Assembly: GCF_012726345.1 (NCBI RefSeq)
Contig: NZ_PTXN01000002.1
Location: forward strand, 372,001-436,000
Reading direction: 5' to 3'
Length of the DNA stretch: 64,000 nt
From: Marinomonas sp. UCMA 3892
Lineage (GTDB): Bacteria; Pseudomonadota; Gammaproteobacteria; Pseudomonadales; Marinomonadaceae
Made by a program: the position numbers and the translations under genes. Shown one piece after another: positions 46,731 through 57,200 of this stretch. The notes below the pieces were generated by a model. The model saw nothing but the letters and a program-made list of their open reading frames with translations. It was not told the origin of the DNA and did no database searches. Position 1 is the first letter of the stretch, and every line of letters starts with the position of its first letter.

Positions 46731-49700
46731 TTACTTTAGTTTAGCAATGATAGTAGCAAGCTCTTCTTCTAGCTCAACATGCAATGCTGTCGTGTTAATA
46801 GAAACCATGCAGGCTTCAATTTCTGTACTGTCTTCAGAGTTTTTTAATACACTTTCAAAGGCAAACAAGTGATTAGAAAGCTTCAGTAATCCCATCGTCA
46901 ATGCTGCGCCTTTTAAAGTATGAAGGTGCTCACGTGTTTTTACTTTGTTTTTCTCATCAACGCCTTCTTTTATCTTTTCTAATAAATCATTTGCCTCAAA
47001 AGTAAAGCCTTCAACAACACTTTTATAAAGATCAACACTACCACCAAAACGACTCAAGATAGACTCTAAGTCTTCGTATTCATTAGACTCAGTGGTTGAT
47101 TCAATCAGTTCTGGTGAGGGGATTTCTTCCCGAGGCACAAGAACAGAATCTCTTTCATTTATAGATTCAAGGACCGTATATTTAAGGATACAGGTAACCA
47201 TTTGATCGATGTCTAATGGTTTGCCAATGTGGTCATTCATACCAGCATTAAAACAAGCCTGACGGTCAACTTCCGATACATTAGCAGTCATGGCAATAAT
47301 GGGAAGTGCACTAAATCTCGCATCCTTACGAATTTGCTTAGTTGCTTCCAAGCCATCCACATCAGGCATTTGCATGTCCATTAGTATCAAATCGAACATT
47401 TCCTCTTCTCGATTTAATACCATAGCAACGCCTTCTAACCCGCTTTCCGCCACCATTACATTAGCACCTTCGGCAATCAGTAATTCTGTCGCTACCTGCC
47501 GATTAAAAACATTGTCTTCGACTAACAGTAACGATACACCAGTTAAGCGCCCTTCTTCACAGCTATTGCTGTGAACTACTTCTATTGGCGTTTTCACATC
47601 AGAAAGGGATTGATAAACAGCTTCTGACAATTTGCTCAAGGTGACAGGCTTCAATAAATAGCCAGAGACAGACTCAAGTTGGCTTTCTGATTGATCGCTC
47701 ATCATGCTGGTTAATAAGATTATTTTCGGATGACTTTCAGATGAAGAGGTTACAAAGTTAATGCTTTCGATACTTTTTTTCCCGCTGAAATCGGATGTTT
47801 TTGTATCTAATAAAATAACATCAAAAGGCTTACCCTGTTCTATAGCCTCGTGAACTAATTTACTAGCATATTCAAGTGATTCAGCTTTTTCACTCATCCA
47901 GCCCAGACTGAGAGCCATACGAGCAAAAATAACTTGCGTCGCAACATTTGTATCAATAATTAAAATACGTAGCGCTTTTGACGATGTTTGATTAGATATT
48001 TTTTCAACTTGAATATCAGCAATGGGTAAGTCAATCGTAAAGTAAAAACGGCTACCTTCACCAAGAACACTGTCTACCTGTAAGGAGCCTCCCATCAACT
48101 CTACAAAACGACGACAGATAACCAAGCCCAACCCTGAACCACCGAAGCGTCGCGCCGTAGAAGATTCTCCTTGAGAAAACACATCAAAAATAGAGTCTAT
48201 TTGGTCTTTCGCAATACCAATACCAGTATCTTTTACAGATACAGACAAGCGCGACACTCTTGGATCAATAGATAGCTGCTTGATTTCTAAAACTACACTA
48301 CCTTCTAGGGTAAATTTCACGGCGTTGCTTACTAGATTAATCAGTATTTGCAGCAGGCGTAATTTATCGCCAATAAGATAAGCTGGAATGTCTTTATCAA
48401 TATCAAAAATCAGCTCAACATCTTTTTCTAACGAACTTCCAGACAAGACAGTAGATAGTTCACATAATAATTCTTCGACTTCAAATGGCGCCTTCTCTAA
48501 CTCTAACTTTCCAGCATCAACTTTAGAGAAATCTAAAATATCATTAATCAAACTCAACAAGGATTTCGCTGATATCTGCGCTTTTGACACATAGTCATTT
48601 TGTTGATGAGTTAAAGTCGTACGTTTGACTAAATGGAGCATACCGAGAATTGCATTCATTGGCGTACGAATTTCATGACTCATGTTAGCCAGAAAATTGG
48701 ATTTGGCTGCGCTAGCAGCATCCGCTTCGTCTTTAGCTTTACGAAGCCAGTCTTCTAGCCCACGCTCTTGGGTGATATCACGGTTAATGCCGGTTACTTT
48801 CGTCATTTTGCCTTCAGCATTTTTGTGCAAAGAAGCTCTGGCAAAAATAAAGCGAACGCTATCATCCGGCAACACGATTCTGAACACTAAATTGTATTCA
48901 TTAATTCCCTCAACAGCCTCTTTCAAAGCATTTTCGGCCATATCTCTATCATCAGGATGAACTCGGTTATACCAATCTGCGTATTTAATCCCATCTTGTT
49001 TTTGAGATTTAGAAAGGTGATATATTTCAAACATTGAATCACTCCACTCAAGAGTGTCGTCTTCTATATCCCAAGTCCAAATCCCAAGCTCGGCAACTTC
49101 AGCAGCCAATAACAATTGATCTCTGGTAGAAATCAACTCACGTTGGGTTGTCTTTTGCTCGGAAATATCCATAGCAATCCCAAGAAAACCAATCACTTCA
49201 TCGTCACTACTTTTCATTGGTGTGATCACCAAAGAGACGGGGCGAGCAACGCCATTTTTAGCAACATAAGTCCATTCTTGACTATCGAAGTTCTCGTGCA
49301 ACGCTTTAAAGATTAAGACTTCCAGATTATCAGTAACATGCGTTCCTGTTGCTTTAAATATATCCGCACGCTGCTGCTCTATCTCAGACTGTAAATGAAA
49401 CCCCACAGGAGTTCTCTGCCCGACAACTTCCTCAGCGGTATAGCCCAGCATTTTCTGTGCACCATGATTAAATAGCGTAATGATGCCCTTCGTATCAGTC
49501 GCAATGATTGAAACCTCTGACGATGCATTAACCACATCATTCAAGAGTAAGTTCAGCTCAAGTAGTTCAGCGGTTCGCTCTTTTACTTGATTTTCTAAAT
49601 TGGTATTCAACTCTCGGATTTTAGCTTCTGCTTTTTTACGCTCTGAAATATCCCGAACACTCTGAGAAACCCCAATAATTCCATCATCGTCATTAAAAAT

Positions 49701-51011
49701 AGGCGAAAATGTTAAAGAGACGGGAACATCAGTACCTGCTTTAGTCGTTCTTCGAGTCTCTATCGATATCGACTCCTTTTTGTCTTTAACACTAGAGAAT
49801 ATGCTTTTGTCTTCATCTTGAAGTGGGGGTGGGACTAACAGATCGAGCACTTTTTGCCCAACGACCTCCTCCTTTGTGTAACCAAAAATTGACTCAGCAC
49901 CTTTATTCCAGCTAACAATAACGCCGTCAAGATTTTTACTAATAATGCCATCGGCGGAACTTTCTACTAACGCGGTGATTCTTGACTGATGGGCCATCAC
50001 TTCACGCTGGCGGACCATACTGACCCGAATTACCACTACCAAAATAGTGCTTAATAAACTGATGGACAAACCAATTACTAAAAATACAAATGGATCTGGC
50101 AGATGCAAATCAGCAATAAAGGCAGGCGAAACATGCAACCTACTTTGCCATTGACGACCATAGACTTGAGACGTTTCAACTTGCTCATGACTATCGTTTT
50201 TTATTTCACCGCTATTATAAAAAAGAATCTGATCATCTAAGTCCGTAATATCAAAAATCTCATAATGAAATTTAGCTGGGTCATAATTTAATCCAGCCAA
50301 CACCTCTTCCATTAATAAAGGCGCATAACTCCAACCAAAGCCTTTTTCTATTCGTTCAGCTTGAGTTACTGGCGTGCTGCCACCACGGTAAATCGGCATT
50401 AAAATTAAAAAAGATTGCTGCGGTTTCCCTGAGGCTTGTACCAAGGTAATTGGGCCCGTCAGGCGGACTTCTCCTGAATATAAAGAGGAAGTCGCGGCTT
50501 CCCGTCGATTTTTCTCTGAGGCAATATCCAACCCAACAGCCTGACGATTGCGCTCTACAGGCTCAATATATTGAATGACATAATGCTCGTTGAAATTAGG
50601 ATTAAGCATTTTTATGTAAAAATCTGGCCAACCGTCTTGGCGAGCCAGTGATGTGAAATTGTCTACGCTTGATTGTGGTACGCGACGAATAAAACCGAAA
50701 CCACGGGCACCGGCAAACTCATTATCGACATCTCTCGATCGGCTATATTGTTCAAAAATATCGCGTGTTATCGTATTTTCACCCGCCGTAAGCACAGCAC
50801 CGCGCGCACCACGAAGCCCATACTGATAAAGCTCTATTCTTGAAGCAACTTCCTGCTTTAAGTTAACAGATGTATCATAAGCCGCTTGATTAATTCTTTC
50901 TTCATTTGAGTGCTGGACGTTGTAAGTAATGACACAAGTTATCAGCACGCCTATCAGCAAAGTACCTATCACCCAGCGGTTATAGATATTCTCAGATGAT
51001 ATCCAATTCAC
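46731..51011 (-). CDS. CHASE-PAS hybrid sensor histidine kinase with two receivers and HPt
   Basis: Large membrane kinase of 1426 residues starting at GTG, with AGGAGG six bases upstream. Order: transmembrane helix (about 13-33), periplasmic CHASE domain (about 75-270), second transmembrane helix (about 310-332), three PAS/PAC domains (about 345-745), a HisKA domain with H779 in ANMSHEIRTPMNAILG, HATPase with DTGIGI and GSGLGL, receiver 1 (about 1020-1140; D in LLDTK, single acidic D in IIDTN, so partly degenerate), receiver 2 (D1212 in LILMDMQMP), and a C-terminal HPt with H1364 in EHLHTLKGAA. It is a complete phosphorelay module. The output regulator and the CHASE ligand are unknown. Confidence 0.94.
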   Translation of the reverse strand: MNWISSENIYNRWVIGTLLIGVLITCVITYNVQHSNEERINQAAYDTSVNLKQEVASRIELYQYGLRGARGAVLTAGENTITRDIFEQYSRSRDVDNEFAGARGFGFIRRVPQSSVDNFTSLARQDGWPDFYIKMLNPNFNEHYVIQYIEPVERNRQAVGLDIASEKNRREAATSSLYSGEVRLTGPITLVQASGKPQQSFLILMPIYRGGSTPVTQAERIEKGFGWSYAPLLMEEVLAGLNYDPAKFHYEIFDITDLDDQILFYNSGEIKNDSHEQVETSQVYGRQWQSRLHVSPAFIADLHLPDPFVFLVIGLSISLLSTILVVVIRVSMVRQREVMAHQSRITALVESSADGIISKNLDGVIVSWNKGAESIFGYTKEEVVGQKVLDLLVPPPLQDEDKSIFSSVKDKKESISIETRRTTKAGTDVPVSLTFSPIFNDDDGIIGVSQSVRDISERKKAEAKIRELNTNLENQVKERTAELLELNLLLNDVVNASSEVSIIATDTKGIITLFNHGAQKMLGYTAEEVVGQRTPVGFHLQSEIEQQRADIFKATGTHVTDNLEVLIFKALHENFDSQEWTYVAKNGVARPVSLVITPMKSSDDEVIGFLGIAMDISEQKTTQRELISTRDQLLLAAEVAELGIWTWDIEDDTLEWSDSMFEIYHLSKSQKQDGIKYADWYNRVHPDDRDMAENALKEAVEGINEYNLVFRIVLPDDSVRFIFARASLHKNAEGKMTKVTGINRDITQERGLEDWLRKAKDEADAASAAKSNFLANMSHEIRTPMNAILGMLHLVKRTTLTHQQNDYVSKAQISAKSLLSLINDILDFSKVDAGKLELEKAPFEVEELLCELSTVLSGSSLEKDVELIFDIDKDIPAYLIGDKLRLLQILINLVSNAVKFTLEGSVVLEIKQLSIDPRVSRLSVSVKDTGIGIAKDQIDSIFDVFSQGESSTARRFGGSGLGLVICRRFVELMGGSLQVDSVLGEGSRFYFTIDLPIADIQVEKISNQTSSKALRILIIDTNVATQVIFARMALSLGWMSEKAESLEYASKLVHEAIEQGKPFDVILLDTKTSDFSGKKSIESINFVTSSSESHPKIILLTSMMSDQSESQLESVSGYLLKPVTLSKLSEAVYQSLSDVKTPIEVVHSNSCEEGRLTGVSLLLVEDNVFNRQVATELLIAEGANVMVAESGLEGVAMVLNREEEMFDLILMDMQMPDVDGLEATKQIRKDARFSALPIIAMTANVSEVDRQACFNAGMNDHIGKPLDIDQMVTCILKYTVLESINERDSVLVPREEIPSPELIESTTESNEYEDLESILSRFGGSVDLYKSVVEGFTFEANDLLEKIKEGVDEKNKVKTREHLHTLKGAALTMGLLKLSNHLFAFESVLKNSEDSTEIEACMVSINTTALHVELEEELATIIAKLK

Positions 51012-51303
51012 GTTTGCCTCCTGGCAGGGATCTTATGCTGTATGAACACCTTAAAAAGGCGTAATAAAGCCAACTAAATTAATTTCTAAGTGTAGATGAA
51101 TTAATAACTTATAACGTAGTAATGTGCGATAAAAACTAGCTGAGATTACAAAATCTTACGCACTTTGAATAAGATAAACTTTCCTTTATAAGCACAAACC
51201 CATTGCCTTAAATCAACACATTAACTATAAAAAGCACATCATCAGCCTTTTTTAAGTTATAACTGGCTAAACCTTTTCTGACAAAACGACAGGATCACGT
51301 TTT

Positions 51304-52293
51304 ATGAAAGTCGCTGTTTTCTCCTGCAAGCCTTACGACAAAAGAACTCTCTCTACATTCGCCGACGTGACAGACTTATCCATGATCTATTTTGAAAGTC
51401 GCCTAAGTATGGAAACCATCAGCTTAGTAAAAGGTTTTGATGCCGTATCTTGTTTCGTCAACGACGATGTCAATGCCGATGTGATTCAGTGTTTAAAACA
51501 ACAAGGCGTCAAAACCATCGCCTTGCGCTGCGCCGGATTCAATAACGTCGATCTCGATGCCGCAAAAAAACAAGGTATCAAGGTATTTCACGTTCCAGAT
51601 TACAGCCCAACATCCGTTGCTGAACATGCCGTCGCTCTTATCATGACATTGAACCGTAAAACCCATCGCGCTTATCACCGAGTCAAAGAAGGCAACTTTG
51701 CATTAGAAGGATTAATGGGATTTAACCTCGAAGGCAAAACCGTTGGTTGTATTGGTACTGGACGAATTGGCGCAGCATTTTGTCGCATCATGAAAGGCTT
51801 CGGTTGCAAAGTTTTATGCTATGACCTCTACCCATCACAAGAACTCATCGACCAAGGCTGCCAATACCTAACGCTTGATGAAATCTACCAAAAAAGTGAC
51901 ATCATCAGCCTGCATTGCCCTTTGAACACTTCAACTCATCACCTTATTAACAAAGACAGCCTAGCAAAAATGAAAGATGGCGTAATGATCATCAACACCA
52001 GCCGCGGCGCATTGGTTCACGCACAAGAAGCCATCGACGCACTGTACAGTGGAAAAATCGGCTATTTGGGCTTAGATGTCTACGAACAAGAAAACAAAAT
52101 CTTCTTCGAAGACATGTCATCACACATAATCCAAGACAGCGTTTTTCAGCTTATGCTCACCTTCCCTAACGTCGTCGTGACTGGCCACCAAGGCTACTTC
52201 ACCATAGAAGCCCTTAACCATATTGCCGCCACAACAATCGACAACTTACTGCACCATCAAAGTGACAGCAGTGGCGCAAGGCAGTTGGCGTAA
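51304..52293 (+). CDS. ldhA: D-2-hydroxyacid dehydrogenase (D-lactate dehydrogenase type)
   Basis: NAD-dependent dehydrogenase of 329 residues that reduces pyruvate to D-lactate or the reverse. The Rossmann loop is G151-T-G-R-I-G156. The catalytic Arg lies in NTSRGALV, the Glu in LDVYEQE and the His in TGHQGYFTIEAL, with CAGFNNVDLDAA before them. Sequence is close to E. coli LdhA. AGGA precedes the ATG. The 292-bp gap before it holds no other recognised signal. Confidence 0.93.
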   Translation: MKVAVFSCKPYDKRTLSTFADVTDLSMIYFESRLSMETISLVKGFDAVSCFVNDDVNADVIQCLKQQGVKTIALRCAGFNNVDLDAAKKQGIKVFHVPDYSPTSVAEHAVALIMTLNRKTHRAYHRVKEGNFALEGLMGFNLEGKTVGCIGTGRIGAAFCRIMKGFGCKVLCYDLYPSQELIDQGCQYLTLDEIYQKSDIISLHCPLNTSTHHLINKDSLAKMKDGVMIINTSRGALVHAQEAIDALYSGKIGYLGLDVYEQENKIFFEDMSSHIIQDSVFQLMLTFPNVVVTGHQGYFTIEALNHIAATTIDNLLHHQSDSSGARQLA

Positions 52294-52413
52294 GTCTATA
52301 AAAGAAACAAGATAACAAAAACTTCACAGAATAATCGAGATTCAATAAACCATTCGTCACGCTCATCACGTATAATTTGTGAACTTTGGAGAATGCAAAA
52401 GGAGTGACGACGT

Positions 52414-53295
52414 ATGAACCTCGATAAACCAACTCAAGAAAGACTGATCAGCATCGTCCGTAGAGCAGGCCAAGAGATCGTCATGCCAAACTTTCGCCAG
52501 TTAAGCGCCGCCGATGTGGAAACCAAAAGCAGCCTTACGGATTTGGTCACCATTGCCGACAAAGCCAGCGAAGCCTTTATTACCGATGAAATTCATCAGG
52601 CGTTTCCTAATTGGGAAGTTGTCGGCGAAGAAGCGGTAGCCGAAGATCCATCAACTACCGATAAAATTAGCACTGCAGATACCTGCGTCATCATCGACCC
52701 TATCGATGGCACATGGAATTACGCTCATGGTTCACCTGAGTTCGGCCTGATACTCGCCGTAGTGGTAAAAGGCGTCACACGTTTCGGCTTACTATACGAC
52801 CCAGTCAATGACGACTGGATTTACGCCAACCTAGGCGAAGGCGTATTTTTCCAACGTACCGCCATGAGTGAAAAAGGCAAACATCAGACGCCCGCTCAAG
52901 CACCACTGCCGTTACATATAAACTCAAACGTAGAGCTTAACCTCGACAAACTCTTCGGCATTATGTCGGTAAACTCTTACACAGGTCAGAAAAAACAAGA
53001 CTTCGCCCTCAAAGCAAGCCGCTTCGTACGCATCAACAACCTACCCTCTTGCCCAGCATATCGACAAATCGCCCAAGGTCACTTTCACTTCAGCCTCACT
53101 TACAAAATGCTACCTTGGGATCACGCCGCAGGCGTATTGGTTCACACCGAAGCAGGCGGCATCTGCCGCACACTCGACGGCCAAGAATACAGCCCAACCA
53201 TGCTCGATGGCGAAATGCTCGCCGCTCAGTCAGAAGAACAATGGCAAGATCTGGCGGAGTGGTTTTTGTCGCTGAATACTAAATTCACGCTATAA
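52414..53295 (+). CDS. Inositol monophosphatase-family phosphatase
   Basis: Mg-dependent phosphatase of 293 residues. The metal-binding motifs are G71-E-E73, D95-P-I-D-G-T100 followed by WNYAHG, and a C-terminal WDHAAG with the HTEAGG stretch. Such proteins act on inositol phosphates, PAP or related sugar phosphates. The family-wide motif is certain; the substrate is not. AAAGGAG precedes the ATG. It stands 32 bp before the toxin-antitoxin genes. Confidence 0.92.
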   Translation: MNLDKPTQERLISIVRRAGQEIVMPNFRQLSAADVETKSSLTDLVTIADKASEAFITDEIHQAFPNWEVVGEEAVAEDPSTTDKISTADTCVIIDPIDGTWNYAHGSPEFGLILAVVVKGVTRFGLLYDPVNDDWIYANLGEGVFFQRTAMSEKGKHQTPAQAPLPLHINSNVELNLDKLFGIMSVNSYTGQKKQDFALKASRFVRINNLPSCPAYRQIAQGHFHFSLTYKMLPWDHAAGVLVHTEAGGICRTLDGQEYSPTMLDGEMLAAQSEEQWQDLAEWFLSLNTKFTL

Positions 53296-53327
53296 TTACT
53301 TTCAACACAACAACATGGGTGTTAAGT

Positions 53328-53618
53328 ATGGATAAGCATAGTGCTTTACAAATACTAGCAGATAGTAAAAAAGAATTAGCAAGGCGCTATGGTGTTATCG
53401 ACCTAGCCTTGTTTGGTTCTACTGCACGCAACACTGCATCGCCACAGAGTGATATTGATGTGTTAGTCACCTTTGATGGCCGCGCCACGGCAAAACGCTA
53501 TTTTGGCGTTCAATTTTATTTAGAAGACTTACTTGGTTGCCCCGTTGATTTAGTGACGGATAAAGCATTAAGACCAGAACTTCGACCTTATGTAGAGCGA
53601 GATAAAGTCAGTGTTTGA
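53328..53618 (+). CDS. mntA: MntA-type nucleotidyltransferase antitoxin
   Basis: Minimal nucleotidyltransferase of 96 residues. The active-site motif GS-x10-DxD is perfect: GSTARNTASPQSDIDV. In the HepT/MntA type VII toxin-antitoxin system this enzyme inactivates HepT by attaching AMP groups to a tyrosine. The chosen ATG has GGGTG six bases upstream; an open GTG lies nine bases earlier. The hepT frame starts eight bases before its stop, so the two are translationally coupled. Confidence 0.92.
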   Translation: MDKHSALQILADSKKELARRYGVIDLALFGSTARNTASPQSDIDVLVTFDGRATAKRYFGVQFYLEDLLGCPVDLVTDKALRPELRPYVERDKVSV

Positions 53619-53967
53619 AGCAGGACAACGAGAGTGGCGACTCTATATTGACGATATGATCGGCTTTGCTGAAAAAGTACTTTCCTATACAGAAGGTATG
53701 AATCAAGCAAGTTTTATCAGCAATAACCTCGCATACGATGCAACGCTTAGAAATATTGAATTAATAGGCGAAGCCGCTACGCACATACCTGACACTATTC
53801 GCTCTGAAAACAGTGACATCCCTTGGAGAATGATAGTGGCAACACGCAACCGTCTGATTCACGGCTATTTAGGCGTAGATGATGATATTCTCTGGAGCAT
53901 TATTGTCGATGAAATCCCTGCTCTGTTATCAGGTCTTCGCATTATATCTGCGAGCACAATTCGATAA
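53611..53967 (+). CDS. hepT: HepT-like HEPN ribonuclease toxin
   Basis: HEPN-domain protein of 118 residues, GTG start overlapping mntA by eight bases. The RX4HXY motif is R79-NRLI-H84-G-Y86: R and H cleave RNA and the tyrosine is the known modification target of MntA. DUF86 segments DATLRNIELIGEAATHIP and PWRMIVATRNRLIHGYL are diagnostic. The 3' end of the gene overlaps the remnant of another nucleotidyltransferase. Confidence 0.92.
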   Translation: MFEAGQREWRLYIDDMIGFAEKVLSYTEGMNQASFISNNLAYDATLRNIELIGEAATHIPDTIRSENSDIPWRMIVATRNRLIHGYLGVDDDILWSIIVDEIPALLSGLRIISASTIR

Positions 53968-54127
53968 ACAGCGCTCACTAGCAGACATCATCTCCACTCT
54001 TTGGATTCAACTAGACGATTTAAACAGCCCATATATGATCGACTTAGCTGATGAAAACAACCTCACCAACCAAGTCTTATTAAAACAGATTCGAGAAACT
54101 GGGGTGACTGTCTACGAAAAAAACTAA
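53954..54127 (+). pseudogene. 3' remnant of a second MNT-domain nucleotidyltransferase
   Basis: A second open frame overlapping the hepT end reads RSLADIISTLWIQLDDLNSP then YMIDLADENNLTNQVLLKQI and RETGVTVYEKN before the stop. This resembles the last 50 residues of MNT-domain proteins (short helix, beta-strand with DL, helix, VxVY). The GSx10DxD half is missing, so it cannot be active. It is probably what was left when a toxin-antitoxin gene was inserted or recombined. Confidence 0.5.
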
Positions 54128-54142
54128 ATAGATTAATATAGA

Positions 54143-54179
54143 AATCTTACTCACTCGCTTTTATGTACACGGTAAGATT
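54143..54179. repeat. Inverted repeat downstream of the defence operon
   Basis: AATCTTAC and GTAAGATT are perfect eight-base arms 21 bases apart. No T tract follows. It could be an end-of-transcript structure or the scar of an insertion, and chance is possible. Confidence 0.3.
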
Positions 54180-54205
54180 CAAATCATTTACATAAATAGC
54201 AGCAC

Positions 54206-57200
54206 TTAAATTTTTTCTTTAGAAACATGACTATTTAAAACACTAAGTTGCGTGCTTATTTCTTCATGCAATGAGCCTGTATAAGCCATAGAAGTCTCCA
54301 TATTTTTATACTTTCCGTCTCTAACTGCACTGGCCCAGTTATAAGATCCTACACATAGATAAACATCGTCTCCCATAACTAGTTTACTATGTACTTTTTC
54401 CACCACCTTAACAACAACACCATAAGTCATTAATTCAGAGATACTTTTTTCAAATAGATTACTTTTTTCAGAATCAAAACGATTATTAGATTGGGTATTA
54501 AAATAACGATCTGTATAAACGATAACCTCCACACCGCGCGCTATGGCATCCGTAAATGCGTGAATAAAGCCCGCTTCTTTTAATTTATCAAGAGATAACC
54601 AAGGCGATACAATAGCGACTCTCTTTTGAGCATGTTGTAAGACATCTTTTAACCATTGGTCATGATCGTCAGAGTTACTAATTAACTTTGGTTCCTTACA
54701 AAATTTAAGTAAATCTGGTCGCGCCTTTTTGACTCGAAAGGCCAATAGACTATTTTCATCCTTTAACAAATATGTTGAGAGTAATGCTCTCGGGGTTCCC
54801 TTAGCAGCATGAGTGATGACTTCCATATCGCCAAATACAACAAAACTGTCTTTTGCTCTAGAAACAGCCACATTCAAAATTGAAGGATCCTGATCAATGA
54901 ATGCTCCATCTGCATGTCTAGAATAAACCATAGAGAATATAACAACCGGACGTTCTGCCCCCTGCAATGCGTGAACAGTTCCGACTGTCACTGCTTCAGC
55001 GCTACTTCCCACTTCAATACCAAGCTCTTGGCATTTTTCTTTAATAAGCTCAGATTGTGCTTTGAAAGGTGAAGCGATACCGACAATTTTAGCCAATGGC
55101 AAACCATAAACGCTTTCAAGATGTTCTTTTTCACTTAGAAGCCATTCGGCAATAGTGATTGCCTCCAACTCATTTACTCGACTACCAGACGGCAATCGCT
55201 CCGAACGGCCATCAACATGAATATATGCAAAAGGTGGGATTTGAGAGTCTACTGCAGCTGTATTTCTTAAGGGCTGCAATAGTCCGTCATAGCAAAGGTC
55301 ATTACAGAATGAAATAATAGGCTCTAAACATCGACGATGTTCACGCAAATACATACCAGGTTCAGCTTCGGATAAATAATGGTATTGACTAGAAGCTTGC
55401 GCCACATGCATAGCACTCCCATCAACCACAGATCGACCAGACGCTTTTAAAAGCTCATACCCTTCTTGTGAAACCATTAAATTATTAGCAAGCAAATTAC
55501 CCAAGTTAACAGAAGGCGTCACCCCGACAACTGGCTTAATTTGATAAATATCTCCAATCATCACCGCACGCTTAGCCAAACTGATTGAAGCACCAGCGAC
55601 TTCTGGCGCAACTTGTCCTGCTTCATCAATGATTAACAGATCAATTTCTTGCACCAAGTATTCTTTACGATACTGGGCGTCACCTTCGAAAACCTGATGA
55701 GTCATGTGGCTAGGCAAAGCATATAGAGTTGATACAACACAGGGTGTTAACTTCATTCGACGTTGCCAACGCGGACGTACAGATTTTATTCCAGTTTTTT
55801 CTTTTCCAGTATTTGCCTGCTGCTTCAATACTTCATGCTGCTCGGCACAATCTTCCAACCAGCGGGCTTCCCAGTAATGAGTTGCTAATTGAAAAAGTGT
55901 AAACCGTAACGAAACATCCAAAACACAATCTAATTCAGTAAAAGAATCAGGAACTGGCTGTGCCATCTCTAACCTAGACCAAAGTGCTAAAAACGATTCT
56001 TGCGCTTTTTCAAAATCCGCTTTTAATCTTTGTAACCCTTGAATATCCGCTTGATATACATCACATATCTGGATGCGATCATCTAAGCATTGCTTTAAAA
56101 CTTGCTCGACTGTTTGTTCGGAAGAATCATCAGCTTCTTTAATTCGGCGCTGACTGCCCTCACTAATTTCAGCTTCAATAAAAAGCTCTCTTCGTAATCG
56201 ACGTTTACGCGCAACCGAAGGAAGAAAACTGAACAAGGACAACACCCAAGATTCATCTGCACAAAAATGGCGCCATTTATTCAAGTCCTGCTTAATAACA
56301 GACGCTTGCATTAACAAACGGTCTAACTCCATCTGTTTTTTAGCAACAAACGCTTCTGGATCAAGACCTATCGCTCGCCATGCAGCTTCACATTCAAACT
56401 TAGCTTGCCAAGCAGCTAAGACATCATCCAAAGATTGACAGGTAGCTAACAAACTAGCATGAAGGCGCTTTTTCACCTTGCTAACACTTAATAAAGAATC
56501 ATCATCAAACGCCGCACGGGCATTTTCTAAAAAGCCCTCCTCAGCCTGGCTTACAACATCTGGGAGTTCTATTTCTTTATAAAAACTGACTGTTTGATAA
56601 TGCGGGGCTTCCTTTGCTTCCTTACTTTGAGCTGGAAAATAACCACCATAGCTCTTCACTTTTGAAAGCCAGCGCCTACCAAAAGGGCCTTTTGTCATTT
56701 CGAAACCCTTTTCAAAGGCTTCTAAAATATTAGTAACAGCTTGATTATTTGTGGACGCAGCAACAATTAGCGGTGGCTCTGCTTGAGCTATTGCTGCTTT
56801 CACCCAACTGGATGCCACTAGAGATAAAACAAAGGTAGTTTTACCTGTTCCTGGCGGCCCATTTACCGTCAAGATTTCACCCTCCTTCATTGCTAATACC
56901 TGCCCGAGTGCATCTCGCTGAGCCAGAGCTAGAGGATATTGAGAACTTCCATGTCCCAATCGATGCTGAAAGCTTTGTAGGCTTGTCTCACAAGGTAAAA
57001 GAGTTGGACGATCCGTAGTCGCATACTGAGTCAATAATGGCAGGGACGATTTATCTTTTGATAACCAATCATAAAGTTCAATAATGTGACGCGATGCCCC
57101 CATTTGCGCCTGAGACTTAACAAGATAAGCGTTCTCCAGCCTCATAAAGTCACCTTGTAACAGTTCTCGATCGCAAAGCTTCAGAAGTTCGCGAGCTGTA

